From DSOS01 sp035286585 (lineage in GTDB: Bacteria; Chloroflexota; Anaerolineae; Anaerolineales; UBA4823): a DNA stretch of 33,850 nt. The notes under the pieces were generated by a model. That model saw only the letters and a list, made by a program, of their open reading frames with translations. It had not been told where the DNA came from and did not search any database. Location: the NCBI GenBank assembly GCA_035286585.1, contig DATEDC010000151.1, positions 1 to 33,850 on the forward strand, given 5' to 3'. A program made the position numbers and the translations under genes. Shown one piece after another: positions 21,486 to 29,415 of this stretch (position 1 is its first letter; every line of letters begins with the position of its first letter).

Positions 21486-23315
21486 GTGATCAAGTCTGTT
21501 GTCAACAGCCGCTGGTTTCCGCTGGTCGATGCCATCCTGGTACTGACGTGCGGGGCGATCTGGTTTCTCTGGCCTCAAGCCGGCGGCGGGTTATTACCGC
21601 TAGCCCTGCTGCCCTGGATGCTCCGAATAGCTGCCGGACGGCCCCCCGTCCGGCGCACTTTGTTGGATCTGCCGATCGGCCTTTTTTTGCTGACCGCCGC
21701 CCTCGGCGTGTGGGCGGCTTACGACAGGCAAACCGCCCTGGCTAAATTTTGGCTGCTGATCTCGGCGGTGCTGGTCTATTATTCCCTCTCCCGCCAGAAG
21801 CGCCTGAACTTTTGGCAGATTGCACATCTATTCAGCGCTATCGCAGCCCTGATCGGGCTGTTTTTCTTGCTTACCCATGATTGGCGACTTCAACCCGCGG
21901 ACCTGGGGCTGCTCAACCAGTGGGGCAGCCGCTGGATGGAAGTTCGTCCCGGCTTGCCTTTTCAGGGGTTACACCCGAATATCGCCGGCGGCCTGATTGC
22001 CGTATTCGCTCCATTTCCGCTGGCTCTATCCATCCGGGCTGGGCAGAAAAAGCAGGCGAGAACTGGCGTGTTTGCTGCATTTACCGGCCTGGTCGCCGGG
22101 ATTGGCCTGGTTTTTACCAGCTCGCGGGCTGCCTGGGTGGCATTGGCGCTGGGGTTGGGAGTGTGGTTTCTTTGGGGCTGCAGCGGTTTGATTGCCCGGC
22201 TGCTCGCACGCAAGCAAGCCCAAATCTTCGTCGTGCTCTTGCTCCCATTGATTTTAACGACTCTGGGACTGGCGCTGCAAATGCCGGCTAAGGCGGTTGA
22301 TTTGTTGGGTTACCTGCCCGGGTCGGACAGCAGTGTAAGCCGGTTGGAAATATTTGCAAATACGCTCCGGCTGGTGGCAGATTTCCCCTATACAGGCGGT
22401 GGTCTGACCGCATTTCCCGGCCTGTATTCTCAGTACGTGATGGTCCTCCCGGTGTTCCTGTTCGGTTACAGCCATAATCTGTACCTGGATATTGCCCTGG
22501 AGCAGGGCCTCCTGGGGCTGGCGGCGTTCCTGGTGATTGCGGCTGTCAGCCTGGGGAGACTGGTTGCAGGCGAGCGCTCGTCAACACTCCGTTGGGCGAT
22601 TATTACAGGATTGTTGGTTATGTTAATCCACGGGCTGGCGGATGACGCTCCATACGGCGTCCAGGGGACGCCATTGCTGTTTGCCCTTCCAGGTCTGGCT
22701 GCGGGGATCTACCGCTACGAGGAAAATGTAAAACGCGAAACCAGCATATCCCACTCGAGTTGGAGGAGCGGAGAGGTCATCTTTGCTGTTTTCGGCTTGT
22801 TTTCTCTGAGTCTGATCGGGCTTGTGACGAAAGGAGCCATTCGCTCAACCTGGTATTCGAATCTGGGGGCAGTAGGTCTGGCTCGTTACGAGCTGGCTGA
22901 GTTTTCCAATGGGCAATGGCAGGAAACCCTTGACCTGGTAGCGCTCTCTCCAGCCATAGATTTATTCAAAACATCTCTGCAACACAACCCAGAGAATGTC
23001 ACCGCAAACTACCGCCTCGGCACGATTGCCATGCTCGCTAGGGATTTTCGCACTGCACAAGCCTTCCTGGAGCGGGCAAATGCGGCTGATCCATCCCATC
23101 GGGGGGTAAGGAAGGTGTTGGGCTATTGCTACGCCTGGTCGGGCGAGATTGAACGAGCCGCCAGCCTGCTGGGCGGGATTCCGGAAGCGAGAAAAGAACT
23201 GGAAGTTTACGTGTGGTGGTGGCGCGATAGAGGTAGACCGGAGCTCTCCCAATTCGCTGCGGAAATGCTAGATCGTCTGGCTGAATCTGCAAACCCCCTG
23301 CCGCTAGTTCCCTGA
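21486..23315 (+). CDS. O-antigen ligase/polymerase-type membrane protein with TPR tail
   Basis: This is a 609-residue polytopic protein. About ten to twelve membrane helices fill residues 10-460. The Wzy_C/WaaL-type core includes LVFTSSRAAWVALALG (near 210) and the periplasmic-loop motif GYSHNLYLDIALEQGLLGL (near 330), with the conserved histidine. These proteins polymerise or ligate lipid-linked glycans, or glycosylate surface proteins. A soluble C-terminal part (about 480-600) shows TPR-like repeats (NPENVTANYRLGTIAMLAR and a second copy from ADPSHRGVRKVLGYCYAWSG). It starts at GTG 21486, 6 bases after the radical SAM gene, with a purine-rich AAGGGA just upstream. The tight spacing suggests that the two products share a task. 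It converges on the S1 gene 7 bases on. Confidence 0.87.
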   Translation: MIKSVVNSRWFPLVDAILVLTCGAIWFLWPQAGGGLLPLALLPWMLRIAAGRPPVRRTLLDLPIGLFLLTAALGVWAAYDRQTALAKFWLLISAVLVYYSLSRQKRLNFWQIAHLFSAIAALIGLFFLLTHDWRLQPADLGLLNQWGSRWMEVRPGLPFQGLHPNIAGGLIAVFAPFPLALSIRAGQKKQARTGVFAAFTGLVAGIGLVFTSSRAAWVALALGLGVWFLWGCSGLIARLLARKQAQIFVVLLLPLILTTLGLALQMPAKAVDLLGYLPGSDSSVSRLEIFANTLRLVADFPYTGGGLTAFPGLYSQYVMVLPVFLFGYSHNLYLDIALEQGLLGLAAFLVIAAVSLGRLVAGERSSTLRWAIITGLLVMLIHGLADDAPYGVQGTPLLFALPGLAAGIYRYEENVKRETSISHSSWRSGEVIFAVFGLFSLSLIGLVTKGAIRSTWYSNLGAVGLARYELAEFSNGQWQETLDLVALSPAIDLFKTSLQHNPENVTANYRLGTIAMLARDFRTAQAFLERANAADPSHRGVRKVLGYCYAWSGEIERAASLLGGIPEARKELEVYVWWWRDRGRPELSQFAAEMLDRLAESANPLPLVP

Positions 23316-23322
23316 CCGGCTT

Positions 23323-24108
23323 TCACTTGCCGGTGCGCACTTTGTTCTCGAGCGTGCGTGACAGGATTTTTTCCATCTCCTGGTTCGCTGCGGGTGCCCG
23401 CGGCTTTTTCCGGGCTTTCGGGGCTTCCTCCTTGGACTTCGAACGCTCTACTGCCTGGCGTAATGCCATCTCCATGGCGGTGGGTATCGCCTCTTCGTGC
23501 ACCGGCTCTTCTACGACCTTGGTTTTTTCTTTTGGCTTCGGACTCTGGAGCGTTTTAACGATCACATCCGGCTTTTCTTCCAGCGCTTTCATACTTAACT
23601 TGATTTGTTTCTTGCGCCGGTTCACTTCCAAAACCTTGACCTCGACATCGTCTCCTTCTTTGACCACCTCGCCAGGCGTTTTGATGTATTCGTGTGTCAT
23701 TTCGCTGATGTGCACCAGGCCTGGGCGCTCTGCCCCGATTTCCACGAATGCGCCGAACTTTTCCAAACGCGTGACTTTGCCTTTCAGTTGCATGCCAGCG
23801 TTGATGTCTCGCCATTCCAGAGCGAGCGGCTCGATCATCGTCAACTCCAGGCGACCTTTTTTGGCGTCAACGCGTTTCACCCATACTTCCACAGTCTGCC
23901 CCACCCGGACAACATCTTCAACCCGGTTGGTCGGTTTTTCCTGCAGCTGAGAGATGTGGACGACGCCCGGGATGTCCATGCTAATATCAATAACCGCGCC
24001 AGCCAGTGTTGTTTTCAGCACCTTGCCAGTTAATTTGGTTTTACGCTTCAGGCTGGCGATATCTGAAGTTTGTGCGCTCTCGTTGGTTGTGTTCTTATCG
24101 GTATCCAT
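23323..24108 (-). CDS. RNA-binding protein with two S1 domains
   Basis: This is a 261-residue protein with two S1 beta-barrels. The first spans about 25-92 (KLTGKVLKTTLAGAVID, PGVVHISQL, VWVKRVDAKKGRLELTM). The second spans about 104-173 (LKGKVTRLEKFGAFVEIG, PGLVHISEM, VKVLEVNRRKKQIKLSM). The remaining third is charged, low in hydrophobics and rich in lysine and glutamate (KPKEKTKVVEEPVHEEA), and is probably disordered. It resembles a shortened ribosomal protein S1 or a YugI-like general RNA-binding factor. With two repeats instead of the four to six of a full S1, its role in translation initiation is uncertain. It is driven by a perfect-consensus promoter, which implies abundant expression. 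ATG 24106-24108 has GGGAGA about 8 bases upstream. Confidence 0.88.
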   Translation of the reverse strand: MDTDKNTTNESAQTSDIASLKRKTKLTGKVLKTTLAGAVIDISMDIPGVVHISQLQEKPTNRVEDVVRVGQTVEVWVKRVDAKKGRLELTMIEPLALEWRDINAGMQLKGKVTRLEKFGAFVEIGAERPGLVHISEMTHEYIKTPGEVVKEGDDVEVKVLEVNRRKKQIKLSMKALEEKPDVIVKTLQSPKPKEKTKVVEEPVHEEAIPTAMEMALRQAVERSKSKEEAPKARKKPRAPAANQEMEKILSRTLENKVRTGK

Positions 24109-24203
24109 AGCGCTTTTCTCCCAAAAGTAATTTCAACCACCCTGGTAGGCGGTAATGATCAAGACATTTCGTGAATTTTGTTGCGAATTCTACGCGAGGT
24201 TGG

Positions 24204-24232
24204 ATTATACCGTGTGCAGGTTGAAATGTCAA
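24204..24232 (-). promoter_or_regulatory. Perfect-consensus sigma70 promoter of the S1 gene
   Basis: On the minus strand TTGACA (24232-24227) and TATAAT (24209-24204) match both consensus hexamers at all positions, with the optimal 17-base spacer. Transcription would begin near 24197, about 88 bases before the ATG. Confidence 0.9.
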
Positions 24233-24404
24233 AGAACGAATTACATTTATCATCTGGACATTACTGGAAAATTAATATAAACTGAGAAAGGCCTGAATAA
24301 GTATATTTTATGAACTAAGAACCAGACCGATCAACGACATGAATTGCTCACGCTGGCACGCAGAATCGTCCCAAATCCCCAGTTACTCCCCTGACTCATG
24401 GCTA

Positions 24405-24410
24405 TATAGT
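24405..24410 (+). promoter_or_regulatory. Possible -10 box of the livK operon
   Basis: TATAGT (5/6 match) would place the transcription start near 24417, just before the structured leader. The -35 region (about 24383-24388) is a poor match, which would suit an activated promoter. Confidence 0.35.
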
Positions 24411-24423
24411 GTGCGGATTTCCC

Positions 24424-24527
24424 GGCAGGTGAAAGCCTGACCGGTTAGCGGTCTTCCTGCAGGATACTAACCTTATTCCAGGAAGACCATGTCATCCAAG
24501 TGAGCTGGCTAACGGAAAAAGGAGGTG
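24424..24527 (+). ncRNA. Structured 5' leader of the livK operon, candidate cis-regulatory RNA
   Basis: Three helices can be read. P1 is CAGGT (24426-24430) with GCCTG (24435-24439), capped by a GAAA tetraloop. P2 is GTTAGC (24444-24449) with GCTAAC (24508-24513), extendable by CC/GG (24441-24442 with 24514-24515) around one bulge. P3 is GGTCTTCCTG (24450-24459) with CAGGAAGACC (24479-24488), a perfect 10-pair helix stacked directly on P2. GGAT (24462-24465) in the P3 loop can pair with ATCC (24494-24497) outside it, a possible pseudoknot. A purine tract with AAGGAGGTG (24519-24527) follows. I could not match it to any riboswitch class I know: the opening vaguely recalls an FMN element, but the rest does not fit. 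The ligand and mechanism are unknown. Confidence 0.6.
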
Positions 24528-24611
24528 GTTCAATCTGGCTTGAAATGCTTTGTTACGTCTGGAGTATAAGTACCGATCGAATCGTAGACTTTACAGTAGG
24601 AGATAGGAGAT

Positions 24612-25787
24612 ATGCGCAATAAATTTATGTTCACGATGCTCAGCTTTGGGCTGATCGCCGCGTTTATCCTGACTGCGTGCGCTGGAGCAGCAGGTGGTAC
24701 GGTAAAAATTGGCCTGAATATCGAGATTACAGGCGATAAACCTAAGGTCGGTGAGCAGTCCAAGTTTGCAGCCGAGATGTTCCAGGCCGAGGTGAACGAG
24801 GCAGGCGGCATCGATATCGGGGGGAAAAAATATCAGATTGAGCTGGTGATCGAGGATAACAATGCCACGCCCGAGGGAGCCGTATCGACCGCCAACAAGC
24901 TGATCAGCCAGGACAACATCTTGATCATGATTGGCCCGAATCCCAGCAATGCCGCCGTGCCGGCGGGCGAAGTGGCTAACAACAACGAAACCCCGATGAT
25001 CAGCCCCTGGTCTACCAATCCGAACACGACATTGAACCGCCCCTGGGTATTCCGCGCCCCGTTCCTGGACCCTTTCCAGGGACCGGTGGTGGCTAACTTT
25101 GCCACGAAGCAATTTAGCGCTGATCAGGCCTGCGTGCTATTTGATGTTGCCAGTGACTACCCCAAGGGTCTGGCGGATAACTTCAAGACCGCCTGGGAGG
25201 AATTGCATGGGGCCGGCTCTGTGGTGGCTTTTGAAAGCTTCACCACGGGCGACCAGGATTTCAGCGCCCAGTTGACCAAGATCAAAGGCGCTGGCTGCGA
25301 TTTGCTTTTCACGCCCCAATACTACCAGGAGGTGCCCCTGATCGTCTCGCAAGCTAAAGACCTGGGGATCACCATGCCGATCGTAGGCAGCGACTCGTGG
25401 GGTGACCCGCAACTGCTCGCGCTATGCGGCGCTAGCTGCGAAGGCTATTACTTCAGCACCCACTATGTGGCTTCCGGAGCCAAGGGTGCGACCAAGGAAT
25501 TTATCGACAAGTTCAACGCCAAGTACGGCTATATCCCCGGCGATGTGGCTGCCCTGACCTGGGATGCGATGCGCCTGGCTGTTCAGGCGATGCAGAACTG
25601 CGGTACGATCACTGGCACGCTGGCAGACGACCGCGCCTGCATCCGGGATGGGTTGGCTTCCATCAAGGATTTCGAAGGAATCACGGGTAACATGACCTTC
25701 GACGAGCAGGGCGACCCGATCAAGTGCGCTGTGATCGTCGAAATCAAGGGCGGTGAGTTTCTGGCGTTCGATTCTGCTTGCCCATAG
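24612..25787 (+). CDS. livK: Branched-chain amino acid-type ABC transporter, substrate-binding lipoprotein
   Basis: This is a 391-residue periplasmic-binding-protein-fold protein of the LivK/leucine-binding type (peripla_BP_6), the capture component of the importer encoded downstream. A signal peptide (1-22) ends in a lipobox L20-T21-A22-C23, so the mature protein is lipid-anchored outside the membrane. The mature start GGTVKIGLNIEITGDKP and the IGPNPSNAAVPAGEVANNN segment are typical of the family. Several paired cysteines (for example ALCGASCEGYYF and NCGTITG) suggest disulphides. ATG 24612 has AGGAG about 6 bases upstream. Proteins of this family also bind urea, amides, aromatic acids or short-chain acids, so the amino-acid label is only the family default. 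The gene symbol names position in the operon, not proven specificity. Confidence 0.92.
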   Translation: MRNKFMFTMLSFGLIAAFILTACAGAAGGTVKIGLNIEITGDKPKVGEQSKFAAEMFQAEVNEAGGIDIGGKKYQIELVIEDNNATPEGAVSTANKLISQDNILIMIGPNPSNAAVPAGEVANNNETPMISPWSTNPNTTLNRPWVFRAPFLDPFQGPVVANFATKQFSADQACVLFDVASDYPKGLADNFKTAWEELHGAGSVVAFESFTTGDQDFSAQLTKIKGAGCDLLFTPQYYQEVPLIVSQAKDLGITMPIVGSDSWGDPQLLALCGASCEGYYFSTHYVASGAKGATKEFIDKFNAKYGYIPGDVAALTWDAMRLAVQAMQNCGTITGTLADDRACIRDGLASIKDFEGITGNMTFDEQGDPIKCAVIVEIKGGEFLAFDSACP

Positions 25788-25816
25788 TCACCGCGCCATA
25801 CATGGTCTATTAATGC

Positions 25817-25858
25817 AGGTGGAGAGGCCCCCTTCCGGGATGGATCACCTCTCCACCT
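25817..25858 (+). promoter_or_regulatory. Intercistronic stem-loop between livK and livH
   Basis: AGGTGGAGAGG (25817-25827) pairs perfectly with CCTCTCCACCT (25848-25858) around a 20-base loop. There is no T-tract after it, so it is unlikely to be a full terminator. It would protect the 3' end of a livK-only transcript or attenuate read-through, which would give the usual excess of binding protein over permease. Confidence 0.7.
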
Positions 25859-25892
25859 CCCTGTTTGAATACGTGTAGGTACAGGAGGTCGT

Positions 25893-26825
25893 GTGACCCT
25901 CGATAGCTTCCTGCAAAACTTTCTGAACGCCATGCAGTTGGGCAGCTACCTGGCGCTGATTGCCGTGGGCTACACCATGGTTTACGGCGTTCTGCTGCTG
26001 ATCAACTTTGCGCATGGGGACATTTTTATGGTGGGCGCGTATGTGGGTTACTTTATTGGCACCTTCTTATTGAACCGCTTCGATGTTCAATTGCCGTTCG
26101 ACCTGCCCTCCTGGGTGGTAATCCCGGTGACGGTGATCCTGACCATGGCGATCACTGCCCTGGTGGGTGTGACCCTCGAACGGGTGGCTTACCGCCCGTT
26201 GCGCAACCGTGGCGCTCACCGGCTTTATCTTGTAATTACCGCCCTCAGTGCAGGCCTGTTCCTGGAATATATTAACCTCGCTTCTTTGGGCGCTCGCGAT
26301 CGCCAGTTCCCTGAGCTGATCAAAAAACAAATTTATCCTCTTGGTGGCGTGAGCGTCACCAACATCCAGATTATGGTTATCCTGGTGTCATTCTCGGTAA
26401 TGGGTCTGCTGTGGTTCATCGTGCAGAGAACCCGCTGGGGAATGGCCATGCGGGCTATTTCTTATGACCGATTGGCGGTGCCGCTGATGGGCGTCTCGGT
26501 CGACAAAGTTATTGTGACGACCTTTGTGATCGGTTCCTCGATGGCTGCCCTGGCGGGAGTGATGTACGGCACCGCTTACCCGATCTTGAGATTTGATATG
26601 GGATTGCTGGTGGGATGGCGGGCGTTTATTGCTGCGGTCGTCGGGGGCATCGGATCGATTCGCGGAGCGATGCTGGGCGGTTACCTCATGGGCTTCACTC
26701 AAATTTTCGTGACAGCCTTCCTGCCCTCCACCTTCCGGGACCTGATCACTTTTACAGTATTCCTGCTCATCCTCTCCGTCCGCCCAACTGGCTTGTTTGG
26801 TGTAGCTCGCCGCACCAAGGTGTGA
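25893..26825 (+). CDS. livH: Branched-chain amino acid-type ABC transporter, permease LivH
   Basis: This is a 310-residue inner-membrane permease of the LivH type. The hallmark N-terminal segment is present (GYTMVYGVLLLINFAHGDIF, near residues 27-46), and about eight to nine helices fill the chain. The cytoplasmic coupling region includes TRWGMAMRAISYDRLAVPLMGV (near 185), which contacts the ATPases. The terminal RPTGLFG motif is typical. It forms the membrane channel with LivM. The start is GTG 25893, 4 bases after AGGAGG; this short spacing is tolerable and no better start is near. It follows the stem-loop and lies 55 bases before livM. Confidence 0.93.
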   Translation: MTLDSFLQNFLNAMQLGSYLALIAVGYTMVYGVLLLINFAHGDIFMVGAYVGYFIGTFLLNRFDVQLPFDLPSWVVIPVTVILTMAITALVGVTLERVAYRPLRNRGAHRLYLVITALSAGLFLEYINLASLGARDRQFPELIKKQIYPLGGVSVTNIQIMVILVSFSVMGLLWFIVQRTRWGMAMRAISYDRLAVPLMGVSVDKVIVTTFVIGSSMAALAGVMYGTAYPILRFDMGLLVGWRAFIAAVVGGIGSIRGAMLGGYLMGFTQIFVTAFLPSTFRDLITFTVFLLILSVRPTGLFGVARRTKV

Positions 26826-26880
26826 GCGCCGTGGTCAAATCCTCAGAAGCCTGGGGAGACGGTTCACCAGGAGAGTATCT

Positions 26881-27927
26881 ATGAAGCGTTACAACATGTT
26901 GCTGGTTTACAGCGCCTTCTTTTTGATCACGGTTGTCCCATCATGGTTAGGCTTGTATACCCAATACATCCAGTTTGTGCTCACCTTGATCGGGATCAAT
27001 ATTGTGCTCACGATCAGCCTGAACCTGATCAACGGCTATATGGGCGAGTTTTCGGTCGGTCATGCCGCCTTCATGGGGGTAGGTGCGTATGTGGCCTCCC
27101 TCATCACCGTGCGCCTTTTTGCCGATAGCAATTTTTTTGGCGCGCCGCTGTTATCGCCAGGCCTGGCGGTAATCGGTTTCCCGCTCGCCCTGGTCATCGG
27201 CGGGATCGCCGCGGCCCTGTTCAGTCTGCTGGTTGCCATTCCCTCCTTCCGTACGCGCGGCGATTACCTGGCGATCATCACCCTGGCGGTCAACTTCATT
27301 TTCAAAAGCGTCATTGAGAATATTAACGCCATTGGCGGGCCACGTGGCTTTATGGGCATGGGGAGAGTGACCAGCGCCATGGAAGATGTGATCCAGCTAC
27401 CCTGGGTGATGGTCTGGGCGTTTATATTGGTCGTGGTGACCATCACGGTGGTGCGTAATTTTGTATCCTCGACGCTGGGCAAAGGCATCATTGCCATCCG
27501 AGAGGATGAAATTGCCTCCGAGCTGATGACGGTGGATACGCGCCGGCTGAAAGTGATCACCTTCATGCTCGGCTGCGGTCTGGCGGGAGCGGCGGGCGGG
27601 CTGCACGGACATGCCTTGAGCTTCATCAGTCCGTCTGGCTATTTCATTTTGCAATCCACCATCATGCTGGTAATGGTCTATCTTGGCGGCATGGGCTCGA
27701 TCAGCGGTTCGGTCATCAGCGCCATCGGTTTCACTATCCTGCTCGAGCTGCTTCGCCCACTGAAGCTTTTCCGTTGGGTCGCCATCCCCCTGCTGCTGAT
27801 CCTGCTGATGCTCTTCCGCCCAACCGGCATCATGGGCAATCGAGAGCTCGCCGATATTTTCCCGAGACTGCGCAAATACTTCACATCTGCTGAGGAGATA
27901 ATCGCCGATGGCTCTGCTACAAATTAA
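26881..27927 (+). CDS. livM: Branched-chain amino acid-type ABC transporter, permease LivM
   Basis: This is a 348-residue second membrane subunit. It carries the LivM signature NLINGYMGEFSVGHAAFMGVGAY in its second hydrophobic segment (near residues 47-69) and about nine to ten helices. The coupling segment GKGIIAIREDEIASELMTVD lies near 200, and LMLFRPTGIMG near the end precedes a short hydrophilic tail. ATG 26881 has CAGGAGAG about 8 bases upstream. The last 20 bases overlap the start of livG in another frame, so the two are translationally coupled. Together with LivH it makes the heterodimeric translocation path. Confidence 0.94.
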   Translation: MKRYNMLLVYSAFFLITVVPSWLGLYTQYIQFVLTLIGINIVLTISLNLINGYMGEFSVGHAAFMGVGAYVASLITVRLFADSNFFGAPLLSPGLAVIGFPLALVIGGIAAALFSLLVAIPSFRTRGDYLAIITLAVNFIFKSVIENINAIGGPRGFMGMGRVTSAMEDVIQLPWVMVWAFILVVVTITVVRNFVSSTLGKGIIAIREDEIASELMTVDTRRLKVITFMLGCGLAGAAGGLHGHALSFISPSGYFILQSTIMLVMVYLGGMGSISGSVISAIGFTILLELLRPLKLFRWVAIPLLLILLMLFRPTGIMGNRELADIFPRLRKYFTSAEEIIADGSATN

Positions 27928-28675
27928 GGGGTTGACCCATCAATTTGGCGGGCTGGTCGCGGTGGATGATTTCAACCTGGAGCTGGGGGAGAACGAAACC
28001 GTCGGCCTGATCGGTCCGAACGGCGCGGGCAAAACGACCGTATTCAACCTGGTTTGCGGGTTGTATAAACCCACCCGGGGAGCGGTCAGCTTCAACGGCG
28101 TAAGCCTGCTCGGCAGGCGCCCGCACCAGATCACTTCGCTGGGCATTGGACGGACTTTTCAGAATATCCGCCTGTGGAACGAGCTTTCGGTGCTGGATAA
28201 CCTGCGTATCGCCCACTTCTCGCAGATCCAGTACGGCATTTTGGACGCATTCTTCTTTACCCGCTCATTGCGGGAAGACGAGCTCTCGGTCACTCGCGAG
28301 GCCAGGGAGCTGCTCAAGCTTTTCGACCTGGAGGGCTACGAGGGCGAGCTGCCGCGCAACCTGCCGTATGGATTGCAGCGCCGGGTGGAGATCTGCCGCG
28401 CCCTGGTGATGAAACCGCGCCTGCTGCTTTTGGACGAACCCGCCGCGGGGATGAACCCGGGCGAGATCACCGGCCTGATGGACCTGGTGCGCTGGGTGCG
28501 CGATCAGTTCAAAGTGACAGTCTGGATCATCGAGCACCAGATGCGCGTGATCATGGGCATCTGCGACCGCATCAAGGTGATCGACTTCGGGCGCACCATT
28601 GCTGAAGGCACCCCGGAAAGAATCCGCAACGACCCCAGGGTCATCGAAGCTTACCTTGGCGAGGAGGTCGCATGA
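27908..28675 (+). CDS. livG: Branched-chain amino acid-type ABC transporter, ATPase LivG
   Basis: This is a 255-residue cytoplasmic ATPase. It has Walker A GPNGAGKT (36-43), the Q-loop in RTFQNIRLW (about 82-90), a degenerate signature LPYGLQRR (152-159, where the usual LSGGQ is replaced, as is normal for LivG), Walker B LLLLDEP (172-178, D176-E177) and the switch histidine H210. The C-terminal tail ending in VIEAYLGEE is the LivG-type closure. It starts inside livM (20-base overlap) and its last 4 bases overlap livF as ATGA. It pairs with LivF to power import. Confidence 0.95.
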   Translation: MALLQIKGLTHQFGGLVAVDDFNLELGENETVGLIGPNGAGKTTVFNLVCGLYKPTRGAVSFNGVSLLGRRPHQITSLGIGRTFQNIRLWNELSVLDNLRIAHFSQIQYGILDAFFFTRSLREDELSVTREARELLKLFDLEGYEGELPRNLPYGLQRRVEICRALVMKPRLLLLDEPAAGMNPGEITGLMDLVRWVRDQFKVTVWIIEHQMRVIMGICDRIKVIDFGRTIAEGTPERIRNDPRVIEAYLGEEVA

Positions 28676-29400
28676 GCCTGCTCTCTGTAAAAGACCTGGT
28701 CGTATCCTACGGCGCGATAGAAGCCCTCCACGGCATTTCCTTCGAAGTGGAAAAAGGCGAGATCGTCACCCTGATCGGCGCCAATGGGGCTGGTAAATCG
28801 ACCACCTTGTGGTCGATTGTGCGCCAGATCAGGGAGCTCGGCGGGCGGGTCATCTCCGGCAGCATCTTCTATGACGGCGCCGACCTGCTGCAGTATTCCG
28901 CGCACGATGTGGTCAACAAGTTTGGCATCTCCCTGGTGCCGGAAGGCCGGCGTGTTTTCGGCAATCTGACCGTGCTGGAAAACCTGAAGCTGGCTGCCTT
29001 TGCGCGCGCCGATCAAAACGAGGTCGTTCGGGACCTGGAACGGGTGTTTTCGATCTTCCCGCGCCTGGATGAGCGCAAAAGCCAGCTCGCCGATCTGCTC
29101 AGCGGTGGAGAACAGCAGATGCTATCAGTTGGCCGCGCCTTGATGACCCGCGGCTCGCTGATGCTGCTCGACGAGCCCTCCATGGGCCTGGCGCCGGTGC
29201 TGGTGCAGGGGCTTTTCCGCACGCTGCTCGAGATCAACCGGTCTGGGACGACGCTATTGCTGGTGGAGCAAAACGCCAACCTGGCGCTGAAATACGCCAG
29301 CCGGGCTTATGTGCTGGAGACCGGCAATATCGTGCTCAGCGGACCGTCGAGTGAGATCGCCCAAAACCCCGAGGTCAAAAAAGCCTATCTGGGTGGTTAG
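28672..29400 (+). CDS. livF: Branched-chain amino acid-type ABC transporter, ATPase LivF
   Basis: This is a 242-residue second ATPase. It has Walker A GANGAGKS (36-43), the LivF-specific LVPEGRRVFGNLTVLENL (about 88-105), a canonical signature LSGGEQQ (143-149), Walker B LMLLDEP (163-169, D167-E168) and a closing segment LLLVEQNA. Because LivG has a degenerate signature and LivF a canonical one, the two nucleotide sites of the dimer are probably unequal, as in relatives. Its ATG overlaps the livG stop as ATGA, and it is the last gene of the importer. The following exporter gene starts only 15 bases on and may be read through. Confidence 0.95.
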   Translation: MSLLSVKDLVVSYGAIEALHGISFEVEKGEIVTLIGANGAGKSTTLWSIVRQIRELGGRVISGSIFYDGADLLQYSAHDVVNKFGISLVPEGRRVFGNLTVLENLKLAAFARADQNEVVRDLERVFSIFPRLDERKSQLADLLSGGEQQMLSVGRALMTRGSLMLLDEPSMGLAPVLVQGLFRTLLEINRSGTTLLLVEQNANLALKYASRAYVLETGNIVLSGPSSEIAQNPEVKKAYLGG

Positions 29401-29415
29401 AACGACGCTGTCCTT

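Larger units (their letters stand above)
24109..24611. other. Divergent intergenic region between the S1 gene and the livK operon
   Basis: These 503 bases contain the promoter and about 88-base leader of the S1 gene on the left, and the structured livK leader on the right. Positions about 24233-24400 hold nothing I can identify. A 25-codon frame starting at ATG 24544 and running into the first codons of livK lacks a well-spaced ribosome site and is not called. Confidence 0.5.

Noticed and set aside
24424..24515. FMN (RFN) riboswitch
   Set aside because: The first bases (GGCAGGTGAAAGCC then GACCGG) recall the RFN opening, but the remaining conserved RFN segments are absent and the operon has no riboflavin gene.
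24519..24540. tRNA T-arm or 16S 3'-end fragment
   Set aside because: GGTTCAATC resembles a T-loop, but the flanks do not pair and there is no acceptor stem. AAGGAGGTG is simply a strong Shine-Dalgarno-like tract.
24544..24621. 25-codon leader peptide overlapping the livK start
   Set aside because: The ribosome-site spacing is too long and the composition has no run of a regulatory amino acid, so there is no attenuator-peptide signature. It was left as part of the leader region.
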